Assembly (NCBI RefSeq): GCF_002843315.1
Contig: NZ_MVDD01000016.1
Span: 1-64,000, forward strand
DNA: 64,000 bases
Direction: 5' to 3'
DNA from: Labilibaculum filiforme
Lineage (GTDB): Bacteria > Bacteroidota > Bacteroidia > Bacteroidales > Marinifilaceae
Numbering within the stretch: position 1 is the first letter of the stretch; the number at the start of each line of letters is the position of its first letter. Positions 9,312-16,382 of this stretch are shown piece after piece. The notes beneath the pieces are model-generated. The model saw only the letters and a list, made by a program, of their open reading frames with translations. It searched no databases and had not been told where the DNA came from. The position numbers and the translations under genes were made by a program.

Positions 9312-10211
9312 TTATGCTCCAGTCTTAATTTTTGATGCTTGTTGTATGGTTTCTTTCTCGTTTTTTTCTTTCTGATCAAGAACTCTTCTAATATCGTTGG
9401 CTTCAAATATTAAATCATTAATGCCATTTAAATCATCCTTCTCAATTAAATCCTTAAATTGTTGAAGTTGGTCAATATATTTTTGAAGTACTTTTCCAAC
9501 ATTCTTTTTGTTTTGCTGAAAAATTGGAGTCCACATTTCAGCCGAACTTTTTGCTAAACGAACGGTAGAATCAAATCCACCACTAGCTAATTCAAAAATG
9601 TGTTTGTCTGCTTTTTCTTTGTGCAATACGGTTAAGGATAGAGCGAAAGCACTAATGTGCGATAAATGAGAAACATATGCAGTTTGTCTGTCATGTACTT
9701 CGGCATCCATAAACACACATCTCATTTTCAAACAATGAAACATTTCGCTAATCAGTTGAACTGCTTTTTTGTCGGAATCTTCGGGATTACAAATAATGGA
9801 ACATTTTCCATCGAATAATCCTGAATGTGCAGCCTGTGGTCCTGAAAATTCAGTTCCGGCCATTGGGTGAGCTGGTACAAATTGACTTCTTTTAGGATGA
9901 TTTGCAATCGACTCTATTAATTGTTCTTTGGTAGATCCTAAATCACTTACTATTTGATGATGAACTAGATCCATAATTTTTGGCAGCACTCTTAAGCAGG
10001 CATCTACGGGAATGGCTAGAAGAACCAAATCGGCGGCTTGCACTGCAGTTGTTAAATCCTGAATTTCATCAATTAAACCTAACTTTTTAGCAGCGTGAGC
10101 ATTAAGGGTGTTGTTGTCAACACCAATTACCTTGTTTACGAATCCTCTTTTTTTCAAATCAAGAGCTATCGAACCTCCAATTAATCCCAATCCTATTACT
10201 GATAGTATCAT
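9312..10211 (-). CDS. tyrA: Prephenate dehydrogenase
   Basis: 299 residues. It makes 4-hydroxyphenylpyruvate, the tyrosine precursor, by oxidative decarboxylation of prephenate with NAD(P). A Rossmann fingerprint VIGLGLIGGSIALDL lies at residues 4-19, DLGSTK near 90, and the HPMAGTEFSGP substrate block around 115. The protein has no fused chorismate mutase; that activity is fused to DAHP synthase in the next gene. It lies 84 bases downstream of the aminotransferase gene, and the 149-base gap to the DAHP synthase gene shows no terminator. Confidence 0.93.
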   Translation of the reverse strand: MILSVIGLGLIGGSIALDLKKRGFVNKVIGVDNNTLNAHAAKKLGLIDEIQDLTTAVQAADLVLLAIPVDACLRVLPKIMDLVHHQIVSDLGSTKEQLIESIANHPKRSQFVPAHPMAGTEFSGPQAAHSGLFDGKCSIICNPEDSDKKAVQLISEMFHCLKMRCVFMDAEVHDRQTAYVSHLSHISAFALSLTVLHKEKADKHIFELASGGFDSTVRLAKSSAEMWTPIFQQNKKNVGKVLQKYIDQLQQFKDLIEKDDLNGINDLIFEANDIRRVLDQKEKNEKETIQQASKIKTGA

Positions 10212-10295
10212 TTTATTTCAGTATTGAGTAATAAGCTTAAAGTAACAAGTATTACTATTTTTAAAGTATGGATACTTGTGTCTCGAATCTTGTTA

Positions 10296-11447
10296 CTATT
10301 TTTTAATTCGTTTTATGGCTTCTTCAATTACAGCCTCGCTACTACATAAAGAAATGCGAATGTATTTATCGCCTTGATCTCCAAATATTCCTCCTGGAGT
10401 AATAAATACTTTTGCTGTATTGAGTATTTTGTCACTCAATTCGTAGCCATCTTTGTATTTCTCTGGAATTGCAGCCCAAACAAACATCCCGCCCTGATCT
10501 TCTCTGGGAGTGCATTCAATTAGTTTCATTAGTTGGAAAACTAATTTACGTCTGGTTTTATACACTTTATTAATAGATTCGTACCAACTTTTATCCTGCG
10601 ATAAGGCTTTAATTGCAGCTTGTTGAACTGGGTAAAACATCCCAGAATCCATATTGGTTTTTACCTTTAATACAGGCTCTAACATTTCGGCTTTTCCGCA
10701 AATCATTCCAACTCTCCAGCCCGGCATATTGTGCGATTTGCTCAGCGAGTTTAATTCAATACAACAATCTTTTGCTCCTTCAATGCTCATAATACTCATT
10801 GGAGAGTCATTTAAAATAAAGCTGTAGGGATTGTCATTCACGATTAATATTTTGTATTTTCTTCCAAAAGCAACTATTTTTTCTAGTAATTCTCTACTTG
10901 CTCGAGCTCCTGTAGGCATATGAGGATAGTTGACCCACATAATTTTCACCTTGCTTAAATCTCTTTTTTCCAGTGCCTCAAAATCGGGTTGGTAATTATT
11001 CTCTTCAATCAAAGGATAAGAAACAATTTTTCCGCCTAATAGGTTGGTTACCGATGTGTAAGTAGGATAGGAGGGATTTGGAATTAATACTTCATCACCT
11101 TCATTCAAATAAGCCAATGAGGTTACCATGATTCCTTCTTTAGATCCCATTAAGGGTAAAATTTCGTTGGCCGGATTTAAATTTACATTGTAGAAGGTTT
11201 TGTACCATTTCGAAAATCCTTCTCGTAAAGCAGGAATTCCTTGGTAGGATTGGTATCCGTGACTTTTAGGATGAGAACAGGCTTCTTTAAGCATTTCCCA
11301 AGTATCTTCAGAGGGAGACATGTCCGGATCACCTATTCCTAGGTTAAGAACTTTTACTTTACCTTCGTTAAGTTTTGCTATTTCTTTTAGTTTTATAGAG
11401 AAATAGTACTCCTTTATTCCCTGAGTTCTGTTTGCTGGTTGAATCAT
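10296..11447 (-). CDS. PLP-dependent class I/II aminotransferase, first gene of the aromatic operon
   Basis: 383 residues. Fold-type I aminotransferase with PLP lysine Lys237 in LNSLSKSHNMPGWRVG and the upstream NPSYPTY and NDNPYSF segments that contact the cofactor. Placed at the head of a Tyr/Phe operon, it probably transaminates aromatic keto acids or prephenate (inference from context). Other members act on aspartate or LL-diaminopimelate. The start codon is only about 35 bases downstream of the second attenuator terminator, so transcription of this gene needs read-through of both attenuators. In Bacteroides the comparable gene is often preceded by prephenate dehydratase; that gene is absent here. 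Confidence 0.88.
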   Translation of the reverse strand: MIQPANRTQGIKEYYFSIKLKEIAKLNEGKVKVLNLGIGDPDMSPSEDTWEMLKEACSHPKSHGYQSYQGIPALREGFSKWYKTFYNVNLNPANEILPLMGSKEGIMVTSLAYLNEGDEVLIPNPSYPTYTSVTNLLGGKIVSYPLIEENNYQPDFEALEKRDLSKVKIMWVNYPHMPTGARASRELLEKIVAFGRKYKILIVNDNPYSFILNDSPMSIMSIEGAKDCCIELNSLSKSHNMPGWRVGMICGKAEMLEPVLKVKTNMDSGMFYPVQQAAIKALSQDKSWYESINKVYKTRRKLVFQLMKLIECTPREDQGGMFVWAAIPEKYKDGYELSDKILNTAKVFITPGGIFGDQGDKYIRISLCSSEAVIEEAIKRIKK

Positions 11448-11481
11448 TATGCTTGTGGTTAAAATTTTGGTTCCGAGTTAT

Positions 11482-11514
11482 AAAAAAAATCCTGCTCGTT
11501 AGGAACAGGATTTT
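11482..11514 (-). terminator. Attenuator terminator 2 of the aromatic operon
   Basis: Twelve-bp stem with one G-U pair: 5' arm AAAATCCTGTTC (11514 to 11503), five-base loop, 3' arm GAGCAGGATTTT (11497 to 11486), then a T run to 11482. It lies 11 bases after the stop codon of the second leader peptide and 35 bases before the aminotransferase start. A competing pairing is possible between GGCGGGAU inside the leader (11556 to 11549) and AUCCUGUU in the terminator 5' arm (11511 to 11504). That pairing has eight pairs, three of them G-U. Confidence 0.85.
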
Positions 11515-11525
11515 AGTTATACTTT

Positions 11526-11618
11526 TTACTTAAAATTAGGTATAAGGCATCCCGCCCGGTCGTTGTTGTACCAGAAATAAAAATAATAATATCGAAATGC
11601 TAATCCTAAATTGGTCAT
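11526..11618 (-). CDS. Leader peptide 2 of the aromatic operon (Tyr/Phe/Trp run)
   Basis: A 30-residue ORF from ATG at 11618 to TAA at 11526-11528. Residues 8-17 read FRYYYFYFWY, with eight consecutive aromatic codons (10-17): five Tyr, two Phe, one Trp. Such a run matches classical leader peptides, where ribosome stalling on scarce charged tRNA decides between terminator and antiterminator. The ORF lies directly before terminator 2 and directly after terminator 1. No family match is expected for so short a peptide; the call rests on composition and position. The 13 residues after the aromatic run cover the proposed antiterminator arm. Confidence 0.82.
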   Translation of the reverse strand: MTNLGLAFRYYYFYFWYNNDRAGCLIPNFK

Positions 11619-11634
11619 TGTAATTTTTTATATG

Positions 11635-11668
11635 AAAAAGGTCCTACCTGATGGGCAAGACCTTTAAA
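11635..11668 (-). terminator. Attenuator terminator 1 of the aromatic operon
   Basis: Outer stem AAAGGTC (11665 to 11659) with GACCTTT (11643 to 11637), inner CC-GG pairs, then five T on the minus strand. The segment UCUUGCCC (11660 to 11653) overlaps its 5' arm and inner stem. That segment is perfectly complementary to GGGCAAGA (11705 to 11698), which follows immediately after the stop codon of leader peptide 1. The two structures exclude each other, as expected for terminator and antiterminator. Confidence 0.83.
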
Positions 11669-11705
11669 TGTATCTGTTCGAGTTGTTACATATCAATTCT
11701 TGCCC
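11653..11705 (-). promoter_or_regulatory. Antiterminator pairing of attenuator 1
   Basis: On the minus-strand transcript GGGCAAGA (11705 to 11698) begins at the first base after the leader-1 stop codon. It is the exact reverse complement of UCUUGCCC (11660 to 11653). A ribosome that finishes the leader would cover the first arm and allow the terminator. One stalled on the early aromatic codons would leave it free to pair and disrupt the terminator. The mechanism is inferred from layout; the 8-bp complementarity is seen directly. Confidence 0.75.
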
Positions 11706-11765
11706 TTATCGTTGTGGATAATAGAAATACCAGAAATAATAAAAGTAAGTACTGAATGTTTTCAT
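11706..11765 (-). CDS. Leader peptide 1 of the aromatic operon (Tyr/Phe/Trp run)
   Basis: A 19-residue ORF, MKTFSTYFYYFWYFYYPQR, with ATG at 11763-11765 and TAA at 11706-11708. Eleven of 19 residues are aromatic and codons 7-16 are ten in a row (six Tyr, three Phe, one Trp). It starts about 30 bases after a near-perfect Bacteroidota promoter and is followed by a mutually exclusive antiterminator and terminator pair. The natural reading is a ribosome-mediated attenuator sensing charged tRNA-Tyr and tRNA-Phe, perhaps also tRNA-Trp, for the operon that makes these amino acids. Expression itself is inferred, not shown. Confidence 0.88.
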   Translation of the reverse strand: MKTFSTYFYYFWYFYYPQR

Positions 11766-11798
11766 TGTAATAATCAATTGTTTCATTATTGTCTGCAC

Positions 11799-11829
11799 CA
11801 AATGTAGGAATTATTTCTTATCCTGCAAA
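11799..11829 (-). promoter_or_regulatory. Promoter of the aromatic operon
   Basis: On the minus strand TTTG (11829 to 11826), 19 bases, then TACATTTG (11806 to 11799). This is an exact match to the Bacteroidota -33/-7 pattern TTTG-N19-TAnnTTTG. Transcription would start near 11790, about 25-30 bases before leader peptide 1. Confidence 0.75.
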
Positions 11830-12170
11830 TCTATTTTTTAGAATTAATTAATTGCTAACGTTTGTATTGTTCGGGTTCATTTGCCTGCAGAGGTTATATA
11901 GTGAAGGAAAATGAGAATTTTAGATAAAAAAATAAAAAAAATATATCCTTGTTAGGTTTTTGATTGTGAGAAAAGGGAGTGTTGTGATAAAAAATAGACT
12001 TTCTTATTGGGAAACCCCTTTGTAGTGATGGTGAACTTGTAAAAGTATTTAAATAGGTTTTTAGTTTTGTGATTTTTTTTTTAAGAAAAATAAAATATCC
12101 TGTATCCCTTTGTAGTAAGGGGATTGATTGCTTTTGAATTGGTTTTAAAAGATTTTTTTAATTATTTATA
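11830..12170. other. AT-rich spacer between the divergent aromatic promoters
   Basis: About 340 bases with no credible gene. The word CCCTTTGTAGT occurs twice (around 12014 and 12106), once within a short inverted repeat of the type CCCTTTGTAGTAAGGG. It might be a regulator site, but nothing else supports that. I recognise no known riboswitch. Confidence 0.5.
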
Positions 12171-12203
12171 TTTGGATTTTGAATAAATTATTAATTAGAT
12201 TTG
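12171..12203 (+). promoter_or_regulatory. Promoter of the trp operon
   Basis: TTTG (12171-12174), 21 bases, then TAGATTTG (12196-12203), fitting the Bacteroidota -33/-7 consensus. Transcription would begin near 12210, only about 15 bases before the leader peptide ATG. The leader would therefore be the first thing translated. Confidence 0.7.
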
Positions 12204-12224
12204 TAGGAAGAAAAAAGACAAAAG

Positions 12225-12293
12225 ATGATTGGAATGATTAACAAATATTGGTGGTGGCATAGCTGTGAACTCTCAAAACCAGAGCAGAGGTGA
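12225..12293 (+). CDS. trpL: trp operon leader peptide with a triple Trp codon run
   Basis: A 22-residue ORF, ATG at 12225 and TGA at 12291-12293. Residues 7-12 are KYWWWH: three consecutive TGG codons after a Tyr codon. It lies between the trp promoter and a strong terminator 48 bases after its stop, the layout of a classical trpL attenuator. The predicted effect is that scarcity of charged tRNA-Trp stalls the ribosome at codons 9-11 and favours read-through into trpE. I could not identify a convincing antiterminator arm by eye. The symbol is by analogy of position and role, not homology. Confidence 0.85.
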   Translation: MIGMINKYWWWHSCELSKPEQR

Positions 12294-12340
12294 CCCCCGT
12301 ATGTGCAAAAATTAGTTCCTAAAAATATAAGAACATAGCA

Positions 12341-12376
12341 AACGGCCTACTGATACTCAGTAGGCCGTTTTTTTTT
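12341..12376 (+). terminator. Attenuator terminator of the trp operon
   Basis: Thirteen-bp perfect stem (AACGGCCTACTGA at 12341-12353 with TCAGTAGGCCGTT at 12357-12369), three-base loop, then an uninterrupted T run to 12376. It lies after the Trp-rich leader and 25 bases before the trpE start, so full-length trp mRNA requires read-through. Confidence 0.92.
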
Positions 12377-12400
12377 GAATCGAAATTAACTATTAGCCAA

Positions 12401-13801
12401 ATGATAAAGTTTAAATACTTAAAAAAAGAATTACTAGCCGATGTAATTACTCCGGTGAGCATGTATCTAAAATTGAGAGATCGGTTTCCTGGTGCAATTC
12501 TATTGGAGAGTTCGGATTACCACAGTCCGGAAAATGCCAGTTCGTTTATTGCCTTGGAACCAATTGCCAGCATCACTTTAAGAGATGGACAATTGATAGA
12601 AGAAATTGAAGGCAAAAAAGAAGTTTGTGATGCAAGAGGCAAAGGCAAACGCTTTGTGTCTGGGAAGCTGAAAGACTTTGTTGGTAAGTTCGATTTAGAA
12701 GGAAAGGAAAATGTGCCAAAGGCAAATGCACTGTTTGGTTATACCACTTACGATGCAGTTCCTTACTTCGAGGATTTATATTTTGATTTGAACAAGAAGC
12801 AGTCGGGCATTCCTCAAATGTGTTATTCCCTTTATCGTTTTATTATTGAGGTAAATCATTTCAATAATACCTTGAAAATTATTGAGTTAGTTAAAAATGG
12901 TGACGATTCCAGAATACGTGAAGTAGCTGATTTATTGAATAATAGAAACCTTCCTTCTTTTACTTTTTCTTTGAATGGGGAGGAACATTCTAATATGGAT
13001 GATGAAACCTATATAAATATGGTGACACAGGGGAAAAAGCACTGTAAGAGAGGTGATGTATTTCAAATTGTTCTTTCTCGACAGTTTTCTCAAGCTTATA
13101 AAGGTGATGATTTTAATTTGTATCGTGCTTTACGATCAGTTAATCCATCGCCTTACTTGTTTTATTTCGATTACGGATCGTTTCGGATCATGGGCTCATC
13201 GCCCGAGGCACAGATCGAAATAAAAGATAAGAAAGCATACATTCACCCAATTGCAGGTACCTTCCGAAGAACTGGCGATGCTGTAAAAGATGCCGAATTG
13301 GCGAAAGAGTTACTAAAGGATGAAAAAGAGCAGGCTGAACATGTGATGTTAGTGGATTTGGCAAGAAATGATTTGAGCCGCGATGCACAGAATATCAAAG
13401 TAGAAACTTTTTGTGAGGTGCAGTACTTTTCGCATGTAATTCATTTGGTATCTAAGGTTTCGGGTGAACTTCCTAACGGATATAATCCTTTTCAGTTAAT
13501 GGGAGATACCTTTCCGGCTGGAACCTTATCGGGTGCACCAAAATACCGTGCTATGCAGTTAATTGATCAGTATGAACCAACAGCTAGAGGTTTTTATGGC
13601 GGATGCATTGGTTCTTTGGGTTTTAATGGGGAAGTGAATCAAGCGATCATGATTCGTAGTTTTATGAGCAAGGACAATCAGTTGTATTTTCAGGCTGGAG
13701 CCGGAGTGGTTGAAAAATCGAAAGAGGTGAACGAGTTGAACGAAGTGAGTAATAAATTAGCAGCCTTGCGAAAAGCAATGGAATTAGCGCAAACTATATA
13801 G
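12401..13801 (+). CDS. trpE: Anthranilate synthase component I
   Basis: 466 residues. It makes anthranilate from chorismate with ammonia delivered by TrpG. The N-terminal ILLESSD (about 32-38) is the LLES motif of the Trp feedback site. C-terminal chorismate-binding blocks include IMGSSPEAQIEI, HPIAGTFRR, EHVMLVDLARNDL and FPAGTLSGAPK. It is the first structural gene of the trp operon, 24 bases after the attenuator T run. trpG starts three bases after its stop codon. Confidence 0.96.
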   Translation: MIKFKYLKKELLADVITPVSMYLKLRDRFPGAILLESSDYHSPENASSFIALEPIASITLRDGQLIEEIEGKKEVCDARGKGKRFVSGKLKDFVGKFDLEGKENVPKANALFGYTTYDAVPYFEDLYFDLNKKQSGIPQMCYSLYRFIIEVNHFNNTLKIIELVKNGDDSRIREVADLLNNRNLPSFTFSLNGEEHSNMDDETYINMVTQGKKHCKRGDVFQIVLSRQFSQAYKGDDFNLYRALRSVNPSPYLFYFDYGSFRIMGSSPEAQIEIKDKKAYIHPIAGTFRRTGDAVKDAELAKELLKDEKEQAEHVMLVDLARNDLSRDAQNIKVETFCEVQYFSHVIHLVSKVSGELPNGYNPFQLMGDTFPAGTLSGAPKYRAMQLIDQYEPTARGFYGGCIGSLGFNGEVNQAIMIRSFMSKDNQLYFQAGAGVVEKSKEVNELNEVSNKLAALRKAMELAQTI

Positions 13802-13804
13802 GAT

Positions 13805-14374
13805 ATGAAGATTTTAGTTTTAGATAATTACGATTCCTTCACCTATAATTTGGTGGAATATTTGCGAAACTTAGGTGCGAAGGATATTGAAGTGCACCGA
13901 AATCGAGAAATAGATTTGAAAGAGGTGGCAAAGTTTGATAAGATTCTTTTGTCTCCCGGACCAGGGATTCCTGACGAAGCGGGTATTTTAAAAGATGTGA
14001 TTAGAGAATACGCTGCAACGAAATCAATATTAGGTGTTTGTTTGGGTGAACAAGCTATTGCAGAAGTGTTTGGAGGGAGTATTCAGAATTTAGATAAAGT
14101 TTATCATGGAGTAGCGACTTCAGTTTTTAGAACTGCTGATGATAAGGGTGTTTTGCAGGGAATCGATCAGGAGTTTACAGCAGGAAGATATCATTCTTGG
14201 AATGTGGTGAAAGAGAATTTACCGGCTTGTTTAACTATTACCTGCGAAGACGCTGAAGGACAAATCATGGGAATTCGCCATAAGGAATACGATGTACAAG
14301 GTGTTCAGTTTCATCCTGAATCTGTATTGACTCCTAATGGTCTGAAAATGATTGAAAATTGGTTGAATTCTTAA
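13805..14374 (+). CDS. trpG: Anthranilate synthase component II (glutamine amidotransferase)
   Basis: 189 residues, a stand-alone class I glutamine amidotransferase. The catalytic Cys lies in ILGVCLGEQAIAE (about residue 80) and the His/Glu pair in QFHPESV near the C-terminus. It supplies ammonia to TrpE. The start lies three bases after trpE, so translation is probably coupled. No trpD fusion is present; trpD is the separate next gene after a 41-base TCTC-rich spacer. In some bacteria the same protein also serves 4-aminobenzoate synthesis. Confidence 0.95.
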   Translation: MKILVLDNYDSFTYNLVEYLRNLGAKDIEVHRNREIDLKEVAKFDKILLSPGPGIPDEAGILKDVIREYAATKSILGVCLGEQAIAEVFGGSIQNLDKVYHGVATSVFRTADDKGVLQGIDQEFTAGRYHSWNVVKENLPACLTITCEDAEGQIMGIRHKEYDVQGVQFHPESVLTPNGLKMIENWLNS

Positions 14375-14415
14375 GTCTAATATCTCAATTCTCATATCTC
14401 AAATCTATATAAACA

Positions 14416-15408
14416 ATGAAAAATATACTTCACCATTTATTTGAACACAAAACGCTTAAAAGAGAAGAAGCCAAAGAGGTTTTGATTCAGATTACAAAAG
14501 GAAATTTTAACGAATTTCAAATTACTTCTTTTCTAACGGTGTTTATGATGAGAAGCATTACGGTTGATGAACTAACCGGATTCCGGGAAGCTCTTCTTGA
14601 ATTGTGTCTTCCGGTGGATCTGTCAGAATACAATGGCGTTGATTTGTGCGGAACTGGTGGCGATGGCAAGAATACTTTTAATATTTCTACTTTAGCATCT
14701 TTTGTAGTTGCCGGAGCGGGGGAAAAAGTGACAAAGCATGGAAATTATGGTGTGTCTTCTTTTTGTGGATCATCGAATGTAATTGAGCATTTAGGTTATC
14801 AATTTAAAAATAAAGAGGCCGATTTGAAACGAGATTTGGACGAAGCGGGAATTTGCTTTTTACACGCTCCTTTATTTAATCCAGCCATGAAAAATATTGC
14901 ACCTATTCGTCGCGATTTAGGAGTTCGAACTTTTTTTAATATGCTGGGTCCATTGGTGAATCCATCGCGACCAAAAAATCAGATTGTAGGAGTTTTCGAT
15001 TTGGAATTGGCTCGTTTGTATCAGTATTTATTGCAGGAAACAGATTCTAATTTTACAGTGATTCATGGTATAGATGGCTACGATGAAGTTTCGTTGACCG
15101 GAAAAGTGAAGTTGATTGGAAATAGAATGGAAGAGCTGTTGGAGCCGGAAGCATTTGGCAAGAGAAGCTTAAAGCCTGAAGAATTGTATGGTGGCGAAAG
15201 TGTAGAGGAAGCAGCCAAAATCTTTGTTGATATTCTGAAAGGAAAAGGGACTTACGCTCAAAATGCGGTGGTAGGCATTAATGCTGGCTTAGCCATTCAT
15301 TGTTTGCATCCTGAAATAACCCGGGCAGATGCAATTGGAAGAGCAGAAGAGGCTTTGCTTTCGGGAAAATCGTATGAGGTATTAAAGAAATTGACCAAAA
15401 GAAACTAG
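14416..15408 (+). CDS. trpD: Anthranilate phosphoribosyltransferase
   Basis: 330 residues. It joins anthranilate and PRPP. Family signatures are DLCGTGGDGKNTFNISTLA (PRPP binding, about 76-94), KHGNYGVSSFCGSSNVIE and NPARPKNQ-like NPSRPKNQ near 195. The length is normal. It follows trpG after a 41-base spacer made of TCTCATATCTC-like words and precedes trpC by two bases. Confidence 0.95.
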   Translation: MKNILHHLFEHKTLKREEAKEVLIQITKGNFNEFQITSFLTVFMMRSITVDELTGFREALLELCLPVDLSEYNGVDLCGTGGDGKNTFNISTLASFVVAGAGEKVTKHGNYGVSSFCGSSNVIEHLGYQFKNKEADLKRDLDEAGICFLHAPLFNPAMKNIAPIRRDLGVRTFFNMLGPLVNPSRPKNQIVGVFDLELARLYQYLLQETDSNFTVIHGIDGYDEVSLTGKVKLIGNRMEELLEPEAFGKRSLKPEELYGGESVEEAAKIFVDILKGKGTYAQNAVVGINAGLAIHCLHPEITRADAIGRAEEALLSGKSYEVLKKLTKRN

Positions 15409-15410
15409 TC

Positions 15411-16202
15411 ATGAATGCAAAGCAAAATATACTAGACAAAATAGTACAACAAAAATTGGCTGAAGTAGCCCTTCAGAAGGAACAAATGCCCATTTTTCAA
15501 TTGATGGAGCAGGATAATTTCAAGCGAGTTTGTTATTCTGCAAAAGCTTCGATTAGTAAGGAGGGAGCTTCGGGTGTAATTGCGGAATTTAAGCGTCAAT
15601 CTCCTTCAAAAGGAGTGATTAATGGTGATGCGAAGCCAGAACAAGTGGTAAAGGCTTATCAGGATGCAGGGGCGGCCATGGTTTCTGTTTTAACTGATGA
15701 GAAGTTTTTTGGAGCCAAATCTACCGATTTCGAGGTGGCTAGAAATACTTTGAGCATTCCATTGCTACGGAAAGAGTTCATCATTGATGCTTATCAAATT
15801 TACCAATCGAAAGCAATGGGAGCCGACGTGATTTTATTGATTGCCGCTATATTGAGCCCGCAACGATGCAAGGATTTTGCCTTTATCGCCAAGGATTTGG
15901 GGATGGAGGTACTACTCGAATTGCACGATGAATCGGAATTGGAACATGTGAATAGTTTTGTTGATTTGGTAGGAATCAATAATCGAAACTTAAAAGATTT
16001 TTCGGTAGATACCGATCGATCGATACGATTAGCAAGCCAATTACCTGTAAATATGATTCGTGTTGCAGAAAGTGGTTTGGATAGTCCCGAAGTGGTTCAA
16101 AAAATGAAGAAGAATGGTTTTCAGGCTTTTTTAATGGGCGAACACTTCATGAAAACGGATTCCCCAGGCGTGGCTTGCAAACAATTTATTTTGGAAATGT
16201 AG
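15411..16202 (+). CDS. trpC: Indole-3-glycerol-phosphate synthase
   Basis: 263 residues, a TIM-barrel enzyme that closes the indole ring. Signatures are VIAEFKRQSPSKG (about 56-68), SVLTDEKFFGA, LRKEFIIDAYQIYQSKAMGAD, VGINNRNLKDF and RVAESGL. The protein is monofunctional; trpF is a separate gene. The 180-base gap to trpF holds a REP-like repeat, the only large interruption of this operon. Confidence 0.95.
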   Translation: MNAKQNILDKIVQQKLAEVALQKEQMPIFQLMEQDNFKRVCYSAKASISKEGASGVIAEFKRQSPSKGVINGDAKPEQVVKAYQDAGAAMVSVLTDEKFFGAKSTDFEVARNTLSIPLLRKEFIIDAYQIYQSKAMGADVILLIAAILSPQRCKDFAFIAKDLGMEVLLELHDESELEHVNSFVDLVGINNRNLKDFSVDTDRSIRLASQLPVNMIRVAESGLDSPEVVQKMKKNGFQAFLMGEHFMKTDSPGVACKQFILEM

Positions 16203-16340
16203 GGACAACGCCATGACGTTGAAAGATGTCCAAAAAAACGGGTAATTGTCATTCTGATCCCGATGGATCGGGACGAAGAATCTCATGGTTTAAGAAACAG
16301 ATGTTTCGACAAGCTCAATAGGTCATTAATATATTGAAAG
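16203..16340 (+). repeat. REP-like intergenic repeat inside the trp operon
   Basis: The spacer holds the words GTCATTCTGATCCCGATG, GACGAAGAATCTCA and AGATGTTTCGACAAGCTCA. I recognise these as parts of a dispersed Bacteroidota repeat (from memory; no search was run). A GATCCCGATGGATCGGGA hairpin lies in it, around 16255-16273, but no T run follows, so it should not fully terminate. Confidence 0.6.
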
Positions 16341-16382
16341 TTTTTTTTGGATATCCTTATGCAAACAAGAAAATAAAAAACA

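Noticed and set aside
12225-12376. T-box or TRAP-type trp regulation
   Set aside because: There is no T-box sequence and no GAG/UAG triplet array; the WWW leader peptide and terminator explain the region better.
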